This document shows, piece after piece, positions 7,483-16,784 of a DNA stretch of 64,000 nucleotides. The notes under the pieces were generated by a model. The model was not told where the DNA came from and made no database searches. It saw only the letters and a program-made list of their open reading frames with translations. This DNA comes from Mycobacterium sp. 852002-51057_SCH5723018 (lineage in GTDB: Bacteria; Actinomycetota; Actinomycetes; Mycobacteriales; Mycobacteriaceae): positions 1-64,000 of the forward strand of contig NZ_LZIR01000088.1 of the NCBI RefSeq assembly GCF_001667035.1. Reading direction: 5' to 3'. The translations under genes were made by a program, and so were the position numbers. The number at the start of each line of letters is the position of its first letter. Positions within the stretch are counted from its first letter, which is position 1.

Positions 7483-8927
7483 CCGATCGCCCCCTCGTTG
7501 TGCAGCAACACCTCCAGCGTCGCCCGCGCCCCCCGAGCATGCAAAGACTCCAGCGCCCAGCCGTAGGCCTCGACAAAGCGGGGCACCCGGGCCAGATCCC
7601 CGAACAGCGCCGCGTTTTCGATGAAGGCCGTGGGACGTTGCCGCTGCGTGCGCGCGAGCGGCACCAGCGAGTCGGCCAGATTGTCGACGATCTCGATCGG
7701 CTCGCCACGCTCGTCGACAGCCTCGGCGTAGCGGGCCCAGCTGGCGACCGTTGCGGACGCCAGCCGGATGGGCCCGCCGGTGTCCAGGTTGTCGCGGATC
7801 ACCGGCAGCAGCCATTTCGGGATGCGATCCGAGGAATAGGCGCACAACCGGGCCACCGTGTCGCGCACACCGGGGTTGGCGAAGCGTTCGATGAGGCCGC
7901 GGGTGTAAGCGCGCAGGTCGATGCCGGGGACTGGCCGCAGTGTCGGGACCGCCTCGGAATCGAAATAGGCAAGCAGGAATTCGACCAGCAGCGGGTCACG
8001 GGCCGCGTCGTGCACCATGCGATACCCGCACAGCACGGCGAAGTAGCAGAGACACTGATGCCCGGCGTTGAGCAGCCGCAGCTTCATCGCTTCGTACGGG
8101 CCCACGTCGTCGACCAACAGGACACCGGCCTCGTCCAGCGGCGGCCTACCGTCGGCGAAGTCATCTTCGAGCACCCATGCCGCGAACGCCTCGGCCACCA
8201 CCGGCCACTGGTCGGCGACACCGTAGTCGCGCTCCACGGCGGCCACGACGTCCGGGGTGGTGGCCGGGGTGATGCGGTCGACCATCGAACTCGGGAAGCG
8301 GGCCTGCTCCGCAATCCAGTCGACGAGGTCGGGACGCAGCAGTTCGGCATGGGCCATGACGGCCCGCCGCGCGACCTCGCCGTTGTGCTCGACGTTGTCG
8401 CAGGACACGATCGCCGGCGCGGCGATACCGCGGTCGCGGCGCCGGGCCAGGGCCTCGACGATCAGGCCGAAGACGGATCCGGGGTCCGTGGCCTGGTAGC
8501 CGCCCTCGGTGATGGTCATCGACACGATGCGGGTCGTCGGTGCGGCCAGCACCTCGATCGTGGCGAGCGGGTCGTCGGGGGCGTAGCGGTAGTCGACGAT
8601 CGAGCCGATCACCCGCGCGTCACGTCCCCCGTCGGGGCGTTCGAGGATCAGCGTGTACAGGCCGTCCTGGGCGCGCAGCACGTCTCTCATCCGGCGGTCG
8701 GCCGGCATCACCCCGATGCCGCAGATGCCCCAATTACGCGCCAGGCCCCGCTCGAGCAGCCGGTCGATGTACGTCGCCTGGTGGGACCGGTGAAATCCGC
8801 CGACCCCGAAATGCGCGATGCCCACCGCCAGGCTGTCGCGGTCGTAGCTTGGCGCCGCGAGCGGTAGCCGCCCCAGGGTGGCGCTGTTCAGGCGAACCAC
8901 GGTGTCGACGGTACCGGCGGGCTTCAA
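7479..8927 (-). CDS. Mannitol/polyol dehydrogenase, long-chain family
   Basis: This 482-residue protein belongs to the polyol-specific long-chain dehydrogenases, which oxidise polyols such as mannitol to ketoses with NAD. It shows the Rossmann segment GIAHFGVGGFHRSHQA near residue 36 and the family catalytic pattern K-x4-N-x2-H in KLRLLNAGH. The start is uncertain: TTG at 8927 gives the full length, while GTG at 8900 gives a protein beginning at VVRLNSATLG, which resembles relatives better. It is the first gene of a two-gene operon with a PfkB kinase and is divergent from ligD, with 63 bases between them. Confidence 0.88.
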   Translation of the reverse strand: MKPAGTVDTVVRLNSATLGRLPLAAPSYDRDSLAVGIAHFGVGGFHRSHQATYIDRLLERGLARNWGICGIGVMPADRRMRDVLRAQDGLYTLILERPDGGRDARVIGSIVDYRYAPDDPLATIEVLAAPTTRIVSMTITEGGYQATDPGSVFGLIVEALARRRDRGIAAPAIVSCDNVEHNGEVARRAVMAHAELLRPDLVDWIAEQARFPSSMVDRITPATTPDVVAAVERDYGVADQWPVVAEAFAAWVLEDDFADGRPPLDEAGVLLVDDVGPYEAMKLRLLNAGHQCLCYFAVLCGYRMVHDAARDPLLVEFLLAYFDSEAVPTLRPVPGIDLRAYTRGLIERFANPGVRDTVARLCAYSSDRIPKWLLPVIRDNLDTGGPIRLASATVASWARYAEAVDERGEPIEIVDNLADSLVPLARTQRQRPTAFIENAALFGDLARVPRFVEAYGWALESLHARGARATLEVLLHNEGAIG

Positions 8928-8990
8928 GGTGCCGAAGCTTTCAGGACGCCTTCGTCGTCAACCGACCCGTGAACGACGTACGTTGACACC

Positions 8991-11267
8991 ATGGGCACTG
9001 TGTCCACCGGGGCGGAGCAGCGGGTCAAGCTGACCAACGCCGACAAGGTGCTGTATCCGGCGACGGGCACGACCAAGGCCGACATCTTCGACTACTACAC
9101 CCGCATCGCCGAGGTGATGCTGCCGCACATCGCCGGACGCGCGGTCACCCGCAAGCGCTGGCCCAACGGCGTCGGGCAGGAGTCGTTCTTCGAAAAGCAG
9201 CTGGCGTCGTCGGCGCCCGACTGGCTGCCGCGGGCCAGCGTCGCCCACCGGTCGGGAACGACGACCTACCCGATCATCGACAGCGCGGCCGGACTGGCGT
9301 GGATCGCGCAGCAGGCCGCGCTCGAGGTGCACGTGCCGCAGTGGCGGTTCGTCGCCGAGTGGACGCGCAGCAACGCCGAAGAGCTCAAGCCCGGCCCGGC
9401 AACGCGATTGGTGTTCGACCTGGACCCGGGCGAGGGCGTGACGATGGCCCAACTGTGCAAGGTGGCGCACGCTGTGCGGGACCTGATCACCGGTATCGGG
9501 CTGACCACCTTCCCGCTCACCAGCGGCAGCAAGGGCGTGCACCTGTACGCGCCGCTGGACGAGCCGGTGAGCAGCAGGGGTGCCACGGTATTAGCCAAAC
9601 GCGTTGCGCAGCAATTGGAAAAGACGATGCCCAAACTGGTCACCGCGACCATGACCAAGAGTCTGCGGGCTGGCAAGATTTTCCTGGACTGGAGCCAGAA
9701 CAACGGCTCGAAGACTACCATCGCGCCGTATTCGCTTCGTGGGCGCGAACATCCGACGGTCGCCGCACCCCGCACCTGGGAGGAACTCGAGGACCCCGCC
9801 GTGCGCCAGCTGCGCTACGACGAGGTACTGGAACGGGTCGCCCGCGACGGCGATCTGCTGGCGGCGCTGGACGCGGACGTGCCGATCCGCGATCGGCTGA
9901 CCAAGTACCGCAGCATGCGTGACGCGTCGAAAACTCCAGAGCCGGTGCCGCCCTCCAAACCCGTCGTCGGCCAAGGCAACACCTTTGTCATCCAAGAACA
10001 TCACGCCCGCCGGCTGCATTACGATTTCCGGCTGGAACGAGACGGTGTGCTGGTGTCGTGGGCGGTGCCCAAAAACCTGCCCGAGACCACATCGGTGAAC
10101 CACCTGGCGGTGCACACCGAGGACCATCCGCTGGAATACGGCACGTTCGAGGGCAACATCCCCAAGGGCGAATACGGCGCCGGCAAGGTGGTCATCTGGG
10201 ATTCCGGCACCTACGAGGCCGAGAAGTTCCTCGAAGACGAGGTGATCGTGAATCTGCACGGCAGCCGGATCTCCGGGCGCTACGCGCTGATTCAAACCAA
10301 CGGCGACCAGTGGCTGGCGCACCGGATGAAGGACCAAAACGTCTTCGAATTCGACAAGGTCGCGCCCATGCTCGCGTCGGAGGGTTCGGTGTCGGCGCTC
10401 AAGGCCGGCCAATGGGCTTTCGAGGGCAAGTGGGACGGCTACCGGGTGCTGGTGGAGGCCGACCATGGCGCCCTGCGAGTTCGGTCCCGGCGCGGCCGCG
10501 AAGTCACCAACGAATATCCCGAACTTCGTTCGCTGGCAGCCGATCTGGCCCAACATCACGTCGTGCTCGACGGCGAGGCTGTCGTCCTGAACAAGTCGGG
10601 CGTGCCCAGCTTCAACGCGATGCAGAACCGGGGCCGCGGCACCCGCGTCGAGTACTGGGCGTTCGACCTGCTCTACTTGGACGGCCGTTCGCTGCTGCGC
10701 GCGCGCCACCAAGACCGGCGAAAACTGTTGGAAACGCTTGCGATTGGAAGCAATCTGGTCGTTCCCGAACTGCTGCCGGGCGACGGCGCGCAGGCCCTGG
10801 AGCACTCACGCCAACACGGCTGGGAGGGCGTGGTCGCCAAGAAGCGCGACTCCACGTATCAGCCGGGCCGGCGTTCGGCGTCGTGGATCAAGGACAAGAA
10901 CTGGAACACGCAGGAAGTGGTCATCGGCGGCTGGAAGGCCGGGGAAGGCGGGCGCACCAGCGGCATCGGCTCGCTGCTGATGGGCATCCCCAGTGACGGT
11001 GGGCTGCGGTTCGCGGGGCGCGTCGGCACCGGGTTCACCGAACGTGATCTGGCGAACCTGAAGAAGACGCTGGCGCCGCTGCACACCGACCAATCGCCGT
11101 TCGACCCTCCGCTTCCCAGGAGCGAAGCCAGGGGTGTGACGTACGTCGAGCCGGTGCTGGTCGGGGAGGTGCGCTACAGCGAGTGGACCCCGGATGACCG
11201 GTTGCGCCAATCGAGTTGGCGCGGGCTGCGGCCGGACAAAAAACCAAGTGAGGTGGTGCGCGAGTGA
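8991..11267 (+). CDS. ligD: Multifunctional NHEJ DNA ligase LigD
   Basis: LigD fills, trims and seals broken DNA ends held by Ku. The 758 residues show the mycobacterial domain order. The primase-polymerase domain (about 10-290) contains the metal motif DLDPGEG and SGSKGVHLY. The 3'-phosphoesterase domain (about 325-440) has the LHYDFRLE signature. The ATP-dependent ligase domain (about 460-750) has the nucleotidyl lysine in EGKWDGYR. The ATG at 8991 is well placed. Its TGA overlaps the GTG start of the next gene (GTGA). All key residues that I can check are present, so it should be active. Confidence 0.97.
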   Translation: MGTVSTGAEQRVKLTNADKVLYPATGTTKADIFDYYTRIAEVMLPHIAGRAVTRKRWPNGVGQESFFEKQLASSAPDWLPRASVAHRSGTTTYPIIDSAAGLAWIAQQAALEVHVPQWRFVAEWTRSNAEELKPGPATRLVFDLDPGEGVTMAQLCKVAHAVRDLITGIGLTTFPLTSGSKGVHLYAPLDEPVSSRGATVLAKRVAQQLEKTMPKLVTATMTKSLRAGKIFLDWSQNNGSKTTIAPYSLRGREHPTVAAPRTWEELEDPAVRQLRYDEVLERVARDGDLLAALDADVPIRDRLTKYRSMRDASKTPEPVPPSKPVVGQGNTFVIQEHHARRLHYDFRLERDGVLVSWAVPKNLPETTSVNHLAVHTEDHPLEYGTFEGNIPKGEYGAGKVVIWDSGTYEAEKFLEDEVIVNLHGSRISGRYALIQTNGDQWLAHRMKDQNVFEFDKVAPMLASEGSVSALKAGQWAFEGKWDGYRVLVEADHGALRVRSRRGREVTNEYPELRSLAADLAQHHVVLDGEAVVLNKSGVPSFNAMQNRGRGTRVEYWAFDLLYLDGRSLLRARHQDRRKLLETLAIGSNLVVPELLPGDGAQALEHSRQHGWEGVVAKKRDSTYQPGRRSASWIKDKNWNTQEVVIGGWKAGEGGRTSGIGSLLMGIPSDGGLRFAGRVGTGFTERDLANLKKTLAPLHTDQSPFDPPLPRSEARGVTYVEPVLVGEVRYSEWTPDDRLRQSSWRGLRPDKKPSEVVRE

Positions 11268-13201
11268 AGTGGGTGACCTACCGGGGTCCGGACGGCGAGC
11301 GCACCGGCGTGCTCTCCGGCGACACCATCCACGCGACGCCACCGGGCGTGACGCTGCTCGACCTGGTCGGGCGCGGTCCCGACGGGCTGCGCCAAGCCGG
11401 TGAGGAGGCGTTGCGTTCGCCGTCGGAGGCGCTGCGGCTCGGCGAGGTGAGCCTGATGGCGCCGATACCGCGCCCGCCGTCGATCCGCGACTCGCTGTGC
11501 TTCCTGGACCACATGCGCAACTGCCAGGCGACGCTGGGCGCCGGCCGGGTGCTCGCCGACACCTGGTACCGCATCCCGGCGTTCTACTTCGCCTGTCCCG
11601 CAACCATTTTGGGGCCTTACGACGACGCCCCGACCGCCCCCGGAACCGCTTGGCAGGACTTCGAATTGGAGATCGCCGCCGTCATCGGCGCCGGCGGCAG
11701 GGATTTGACTGTCGAGGAGGCCGATCGGGCCATCATCGGCTACACGATCTTCAACGACTGGTCCGCCCGAGACCTGCAGCAGATGGAGAGCCAACTTGGG
11801 ATCGGGCAGGGCAAGGGCAAGGACAGCGGCGTCACGCTGGGCCCTTACCTGGTGACCCCCGACGAGCTCGAGCCGTACCGGCGGGACGGCAGGCTCGACC
11901 TGCAGGTGACCGCGCTGGTCAACGACACGGTGATCGGTTCGGGGTCCACCGCCCAAATGGATTGGACCTTCGGGGAAGTCATCTCTTATGCCTCGCGCGG
12001 GGTGCCGCTGATCCCCGGCGACGTCATCGGCTCGGGAACGGTGCCCACCTGCACCCTCGTCGAGCACCTCAGCCTGACGGCGCTGGAGTCGTTTCCCGGC
12101 TGGCTGCGCGACGGCGACGTCGTCACGCTGCGGGTGCAGGGGCTGGGGGAGACCCGCCAGACCGTCCGCTCCAGCGGCGCGCCGCATCCGTTGGCGCCGC
12201 GGCCCAACCCCGACGGCGCCGCCGCCGCCGCCCGGGTCAACCGGGCGCCCGCCAAGCTGCCCTACACCCGCGGCCTGCACGAGGTGGCCGGCCGGGTGTG
12301 GGCGTGGACGCTGCCGGACGGGGGCTACGGCTGGAGCAACGCCGGGCTGGTCGCCGGCGAGGGGGCCTCCCTGCTGGTCGACACCCTGTTCGACCTGGCG
12401 CTGACCCGCGAGATGCTCACCGCGATGAAGCCCATCACCGATGGCGCGCCGATCACCGACGCCCTGATCACCCACTCCAACGGCGACCACACCCACGGCA
12501 ACCAGCTGCTCGACGCCTCGGTGCGCATTATCGCCGCGCGGGGCACCGCCGACGAGATCGCGCATGGCATGGCCCCGGAGATGCTGGCGATGGTGCAGAC
12601 GGCCAACCTCGGCCCGGTGGCAACCCCGTACACGCGAGATCGCTTCGGCCACTTCGACTTCAGCGGCATCAGAGTGCGCAACGCCGACCAGACCTTCGAC
12701 CGCGAACTCACCGTCGAGGTCGGCGGGCGCCGCGTTAACCTGCTGAATCTGGGCCCCGCCCACACCGCCGCCGATTCCGTGGTGCACGTGCCCGACACGG
12801 GGGTGTTGTTCGGCGGCGACCTGCTGTTCATCGGCTGCACCCCGATCGTGTGGGCCGGCCCGATCGCCAACTGGGTCGCGGCCTGCGACGCGATGATCGC
12901 GCTGGACGCCCCGACGGTGGTGCCCGGCCACGGCCCGGTCACCGATCCCGATGGGATCCGCGCCGTGCGAGGCTATCTCGCGCATGTGGCCGAACAGGCC
13001 GAGGCCGCCTATCGCAAGGGGCTGTCGTGGTCGGAGGCCGCCGACACGATCGACCTCGGCGAGTACGCGACCTGGCTGGACGCCGAACGCGTCGTCGTCA
13101 ACGTCTATCAGCGGTATCGCGAACTCGACCCGCAGACCCCGCAACTCGAGGTAATGGCCCTGCTGGTGATGCAGGCCGAATGGCTGGCCAAACGGTCGTG
13201 A
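11264..13201 (+). CDS. Fumarylacetoacetate-hydrolase/metallo-beta-lactamase fusion, Rv0939-like
   Basis: This 645-residue protein joins two enzymes. Residues about 1-310 are a fumarylacetoacetate hydrolase/hydratase-isomerase fold, with the DFELEIAAVIG and FNDWSARDLQ motifs used for metal binding. Residues about 330-640 are a metallo-beta-lactamase fold, with the metal ligands in HSNGDHTHGN instead of the common HxHxDH, then GPAHTAAD and GGDLLF, and a late histidine in VVPGHGPV. FAH proteins typically cleave or isomerise C-C bonds in aromatic catabolism. The hydrolase half could act on a linked thioester or ester. The GTG start overlaps the ligD stop by four bases. The real substrate is unknown. 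Confidence 0.88.
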   Translation: MKWVTYRGPDGERTGVLSGDTIHATPPGVTLLDLVGRGPDGLRQAGEEALRSPSEALRLGEVSLMAPIPRPPSIRDSLCFLDHMRNCQATLGAGRVLADTWYRIPAFYFACPATILGPYDDAPTAPGTAWQDFELEIAAVIGAGGRDLTVEEADRAIIGYTIFNDWSARDLQQMESQLGIGQGKGKDSGVTLGPYLVTPDELEPYRRDGRLDLQVTALVNDTVIGSGSTAQMDWTFGEVISYASRGVPLIPGDVIGSGTVPTCTLVEHLSLTALESFPGWLRDGDVVTLRVQGLGETRQTVRSSGAPHPLAPRPNPDGAAAAARVNRAPAKLPYTRGLHEVAGRVWAWTLPDGGYGWSNAGLVAGEGASLLVDTLFDLALTREMLTAMKPITDGAPITDALITHSNGDHTHGNQLLDASVRIIAARGTADEIAHGMAPEMLAMVQTANLGPVATPYTRDRFGHFDFSGIRVRNADQTFDRELTVEVGGRRVNLLNLGPAHTAADSVVHVPDTGVLFGGDLLFIGCTPIVWAGPIANWVAACDAMIALDAPTVVPGHGPVTDPDGIRAVRGYLAHVAEQAEAAYRKGLSWSEAADTIDLGEYATWLDAERVVVNVYQRYRELDPQTPQLEVMALLVMQAEWLAKRS

Positions 13202-13216
13202 CGACCGCGCGACGAC

Positions 13217-14131
13217 CTAGGGGCGCACGGCCCGCACGAAGCGGATCGTGCTGGCCGGCGCTTGGTCGACCTCCTGCAACTCGGGCAGGCCGGCGGCGGC
13301 GAAGAGGTCGGGGAGGTCGAATGTGGTCGTCTCCCAGCCGCTCGCGCCCAGGTGTGCAGCGACGTCGGTGTGCTCGCCGGGATAGGTCAGCTCGGAGATG
13401 TCTAGGTCCAGTCCCAGCTCACGCCAGCGGTCGGTCATTCGCTGCGCCTGCTCCCGCTCCTCCTCGGATTGTCCGGCGACCTGCCCGTAGTCGGCGGCGA
13501 ATCGGCTGCCCTCGCTGGACAGCGGCGTGATGGAGTCCAGCAACCGAACCTCGGCCTCGGGCGGAAGGAACCCGATGAGCACACCCTCGGCCAGCCACGC
13601 CGTGGGCTGAGCCGGGTCGAAGCCCGCCTCCTGCAGCGCCGCCGGCCAGTCTTCGCGCAGATCGATTCCGACCGTGCGGAGCTCGGCGGTCGGGGCGGCA
13701 CCGATGTCGGCCAGCGTCGCCGTCTTGAACGCGATGACCTCCGGCTGGTCGATCTCGTACACCGTCGTCCCGGCCGGCCATGACAGCCGGTAGGGGCGGG
13801 CGTCCAACCCGGATGCCACGATGACGACCTGGCGCACGCCCGCCTTGCCGGCCGCGGCGAAGTAGTCGTCGTAGAACCGGGCGCGGGCGGCGAACGTGTC
13901 GATCATTCTCGGGAAACCGACCCCGTCGTCGGCGTCGACGGCGTCCAGCTCGCCGGCGGCGATCCGGGTGAACAGGTCGATGCCGACCGCCCGCACCAGC
14001 GGCTCGGCGAACGGGTCGTCGATCACGGCCCCGGCGCGCCGGGCCGCGGCCGCCCGTGCCGCGGCGACCATCGTGGCGGTGGCTCCGACGCTGTTGGCCA
14101 GGTCCCAGGTGTCGCCCTCGGTGCGTCCCAT
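13217..14131 (-). CDS. S-adenosylmethionine-dependent methyltransferase, TIGR00027/LCM-like family
   Basis: This 304-residue protein belongs to the large mycobacterial family of putative class I methyltransferases related to leucine carboxyl methyltransferase. The N-terminal segment GDTWDLANSVGATATMVAAA is typical of the family. The SAM-binding motif is VVIVASGLDARPYRL, with the acidic strand-2 motif YEIDQPEV further on. ATG 14131 is chosen because AGAAGGAG precedes it by a few bases; the longer frame to 14161 lacks a site. The gene is convergent with the FAH fusion (15 bases apart). No target is known for most members. Confidence 0.87.
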   Translation of the reverse strand: MGRTEGDTWDLANSVGATATMVAAARAAAARRAGAVIDDPFAEPLVRAVGIDLFTRIAAGELDAVDADDGVGFPRMIDTFAARARFYDDYFAAAGKAGVRQVVIVASGLDARPYRLSWPAGTTVYEIDQPEVIAFKTATLADIGAAPTAELRTVGIDLREDWPAALQEAGFDPAQPTAWLAEGVLIGFLPPEAEVRLLDSITPLSSEGSRFAADYGQVAGQSEEEREQAQRMTDRWRELGLDLDISELTYPGEHTDVAAHLGASGWETTTFDLPDLFAAAGLPELQEVDQAPASTIRFVRAVRP

Positions 14132-14205
14132 GTTTTCTCCTTCTGTCGCAGGCAAGACCACCGTAGGCGCGACAGGTAAACGCCGACGTCGCTTACGGTT
14201 CTGCT

Positions 14206-15012
14206 ATGCCCGCAGTGGAATTGAAAACCCTCGAAGACAACATCGCCTGCATCACGCTGAACCGGCCGGAGCGGCTGAACGCAATCGACGGGGCGCTGAT
14301 CGACGGCGTGGACGACGCCCTGGATGTGCTCGGCGGCGGCCAGTTCCGGGTCGCGATCCTGACCGGCGCCGGACGCGGCTTCTGCGCGGGCGCCGACCTG
14401 AGCGGCACCGGCGAGCCGTGGACCAAGCCCAAACCGACCACCGCGCCGTTCAAGGTCAACTACGACTCCCAGGTTCGCCTGGCCGAGCTGTTCACCCGGA
14501 TTTACGAGCTGCCCATCCCGGTGATCGCCGCGGTCAACGGCGTCGCGGTCGGCGGCGGGCTGGCCTTCACGCTCGTCAGCGACATCCGCGTCGCGTCCGA
14601 ACACGCCCGGTTCGGGTCGGTGTTCATCAAGGCCGGCTTCTCGTCGATGGACATGGGCACCAGTTACCTGCTGCCGAAGATCGTCGGCGCGGGGGTGGCG
14701 CGTGAACTCATGTTGACGGGCCGCATCATCGACGCGTCGGAGGCCTACCGGATCAAGCTGGTGCACGAGGTGGTGGCGGCCGACGACCTGATGGCCGCGG
14801 CGCTCAGGATGGCCCGTTCGATCGCGGAGAACAACGCATATGGCGTGTGGCAGACCAAGATTGGGCTCAACGCGGCGCTGGATGCGCCGAGTTTGCGGCA
14901 TGCCATCGAATTGGAGAACCGCACTCAGATCCTCAGCGGCTTCACCAACAATCCGCTCGAGGCCGCCACGGCGCACCGGGAGAAGCGGGCCCCGAAGTGG
15001 GACCCGCTGTGA
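14206..15012 (+). CDS. Enoyl-CoA hydratase/isomerase family protein
   Basis: This 268-residue crotonase-fold protein probably acts on an acyl-CoA. The oxyanion-hole segments are GRGFCAGADLSG near residue 62 and AAVNGVAVGGGLAF near residue 107. At the second hydratase acid position (around FGSVFIKAGF) I see no glutamate, so hydratase activity is doubtful and an isomerase or hydrolase role is possible. It is transcribed alone to the right, divergent from the methyltransferase, and ends three bases before the convergent LLM oxidoreductase. Confidence 0.85.
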   Translation: MPAVELKTLEDNIACITLNRPERLNAIDGALIDGVDDALDVLGGGQFRVAILTGAGRGFCAGADLSGTGEPWTKPKPTTAPFKVNYDSQVRLAELFTRIYELPIPVIAAVNGVAVGGGLAFTLVSDIRVASEHARFGSVFIKAGFSSMDMGTSYLLPKIVGAGVARELMLTGRIIDASEAYRIKLVHEVVAADDLMAAALRMARSIAENNAYGVWQTKIGLNAALDAPSLRHAIELENRTQILSGFTNNPLEAATAHREKRAPKWDPL

Positions 15013-15015
15013 CGG

Positions 15016-15882
15016 TTAGAGTTTCGCGATCACGTTCTCGGCGAACATCTCCAGGTTGCGGATCTTCTTATCGAGCGGCTCGGTGTCGTCCCCCTTGATG
15101 TAGGGGATGCGGAAGCCGACGATGACGTCGGTGACGCCTTTGTCCTCGAGTCGCTTGATGCCGTCCAGGGTGTAGGCGTCGGCCGAGATGACGTGAATCT
15201 CGAACGGGCCCGTCTCGCCCTCTTCCTCGCGAAGTTGCTTGAGCCTGGCCAGCAGCCGGTCGAGTTCCTCGGGGTCGCCGCCACCGTGCATCCATCCGTC
15301 CGCGCGCGCGGCGCGGCGCAGCGCAGCGTCGGCGTGGCCGCCGATCAGGATCGGAATCGGCTGGGTGGGAGCCGGGGTCATCTTGGTCTTCGGGATGTCG
15401 TAGAACTCGCCGTGGAATTCGAAGTACTCGCCGGTCGTCAGGCCCCTGATGATTTCGATGCATTCGTCCATCCGCTTGCCGCGCTTGGCGAATGGGACGC
15501 CCATCAGCTCGTAGTCTTCGGGCCAGGGGCTGGTGCCGACACCCAGCCCCACCCGGTTGCCGATCAGCGCGGCCAGCGAACTGGCCTGCTTGGCCACCAG
15601 CGCCGGCGGCCGGATCGGCAGCTTGAGGACGAAGAAGTTGAACCGCAGCGTCGACGTCACCGCGCCCAATGCCGCAGTGAGGACGAAGGTTTCGATGAAC
15701 GCCTTGCCGTCGAGGAATTCGCGGTTGCCGTCGGGCGTGTACGGATATTTGGAGTCGGACTCGAAGGGGTAGGCGATGCTGTCGGCGATGGTCATGCTGT
15801 GATACCCGGCGGCCTCGGCCGCCTTAGCCAACGGGATGTAGTACGTAAAGTCCGTCATTGCCTCCGCATAGCTGAACCGCAC
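15016..15882 (-). CDS. LLM-class F420-dependent oxidoreductase, Rv0940c-like
   Basis: The protein is 288 residues when read from the GTG at 15882 (VRFSYAEAMTDFTYY), which matches the length I recall for Rv0940c. A start at 15918 would add twelve residues and place the operator at the very start codon, so I prefer 15882. It has the luciferase-like TIM barrel features LGVGTSPWPEDYELMG and GGHADAALRRAARADGW. In mycobacteria such enzymes usually use coenzyme F420. A perfect KstR-type palindrome lies 36 bases upstream, which points to a role in sterol catabolism. The reaction is unknown. Confidence 0.87.
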   Translation of the reverse strand: MRFSYAEAMTDFTYYIPLAKAAEAAGYHSMTIADSIAYPFESDSKYPYTPDGNREFLDGKAFIETFVLTAALGAVTSTLRFNFFVLKLPIRPPALVAKQASSLAALIGNRVGLGVGTSPWPEDYELMGVPFAKRGKRMDECIEIIRGLTTGEYFEFHGEFYDIPKTKMTPAPTQPIPILIGGHADAALRRAARADGWMHGGGDPEELDRLLARLKQLREEEGETGPFEIHVISADAYTLDGIKRLEDKGVTDVIVGFRIPYIKGDDTEPLDKKIRNLEMFAENVIAKL

Positions 15883-15917
15883 GTCATCCGCCTTCCTTGG
15901 GTGCCCCTTACCCGACA

Positions 15918-15933
15918 CTAGAACGTGTTCTAG
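15918..15933. promoter_or_regulatory. Perfect KstR-type palindrome upstream of the LLM oxidoreductase
   Basis: CTAGAACGTGTTCTAG is a perfect 16-base palindrome containing a full match to TNNAACNNGTTNNA. It lies 36 bases upstream of the LLM gene start at 15882, where a TetR-type repressor such as KstR would block transcription. Essentially the same 14-mer core occurs at 31710-31723 upstream of another LLM gene. Confidence 0.75.
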
Positions 15934-15970
15934 TTTTACTCGCGCTCGGGGCCCCGAACAAGAAGGCGGG

Positions 15971-16744
15971 TTACAGCTGGTTTTCTGGGCCGATGACCGC
16001 CCACACCGTCTTGCCCGACGAGGTGGGGGTGCTGCCCCACGCGCGCGACAACGCGTCCACGATCGCCAGGCCGGACACGTCGATGCCCTTGTCCGGCGAC
16101 GGCAGCCGTACGGCCGGGGTGGTGCTGCCGTCGGCGACCGCGATGGTCGCGCTCGCGCCGTCGGTTTCCACCCGCATCATCGGGACGCTGGCGGTGTGTT
16201 CCAGCACGTTTTCGATGAACACGTTGACCACCACCAGCGCGACGGGAATCAGTGCCGACTGCGACCACGCGGTGAGCCACTCCCGGACCAGGCGGCGGGA
16301 CTCCCGCAGGCTGGTGAGATTCGCGGGCAGCTCGGCATCGGCGTGCCGAAGGGTGCGACGGGCGAGCCGATCGAGCGCCTTCATTGCCCCCTTTTCGGTC
16401 GCATACACCGGCATGAAGCGCGAGACCTCGCTGTGGCTGATGGCGTCGCGGGTAGCGCGATCGGTGCACACCAGAATGATCGGGACGTGGGGCTGAGTGC
16501 CAACCTGCCAGCGCGCCCCGATGAAGGTTGACCAGGCCGATTTGGCGGGCACTTGGAGCGCGGTGACATTGACTATGACGGCGGAGGGCTCTTCGAGGGT
16601 GGCCTGCATGATGATGTCGCGCAGCACCGCGGAGTTGCTGTTGTTGAGCTCGCCTTCGACGGTCAGCACGACCATCGATTGATCGGTCCGACTCGCAACC
16701 GCCAGCGAGCTCGGCGACTCAGCTAACGAGCTCACCGCAGTCAC
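15971..16744 (-). CDS. STAS domain fused to HATPase-like anti-sigma kinase domain, Rv0941c-like
   Basis: This 257-residue protein appears to be a fused regulator. Residues about 20-115 form a STAS-like domain (VVLTVEGELNNSNSAVLRDI, then SAVIVNVTAL) as in anti-sigma-factor antagonists. Residues about 150-257 resemble the GHKL ATPase of anti-sigma kinases: a helix with IENVLEHT in the N-box position, GLAIVDALSRAWG, and GKTVWAVIG at the end. The ATP-binding boxes are degenerate, so kinase activity is uncertain. The start is GTG 16744 with GGAGAAGG upstream. It probably takes part in a partner-switching pathway. No sigma factor gene lies next to it. Confidence 0.78.
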   Translation of the reverse strand: MTAVSSLAESPSSLAVASRTDQSMVVLTVEGELNNSNSAVLRDIIMQATLEEPSAVIVNVTALQVPAKSAWSTFIGARWQVGTQPHVPIILVCTDRATRDAISHSEVSRFMPVYATEKGAMKALDRLARRTLRHADAELPANLTSLRESRRLVREWLTAWSQSALIPVALVVVNVFIENVLEHTASVPMMRVETDGASATIAVADGSTTPAVRLPSPDKGIDVSGLAIVDALSRAWGSTPTSSGKTVWAVIGPENQL

Positions 16745-16784
16745 CCCCTTCTCCGCAGGGCTTTATCCTCGCCGATCGGGAACC

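Noticed and set aside
11174..13144. 656-codon open frame antisense to the FAH-lactamase fusion
   Set aside because: Same reason: low-complexity Arg/Gly/Val-rich translation opposite a gene with intact motifs.
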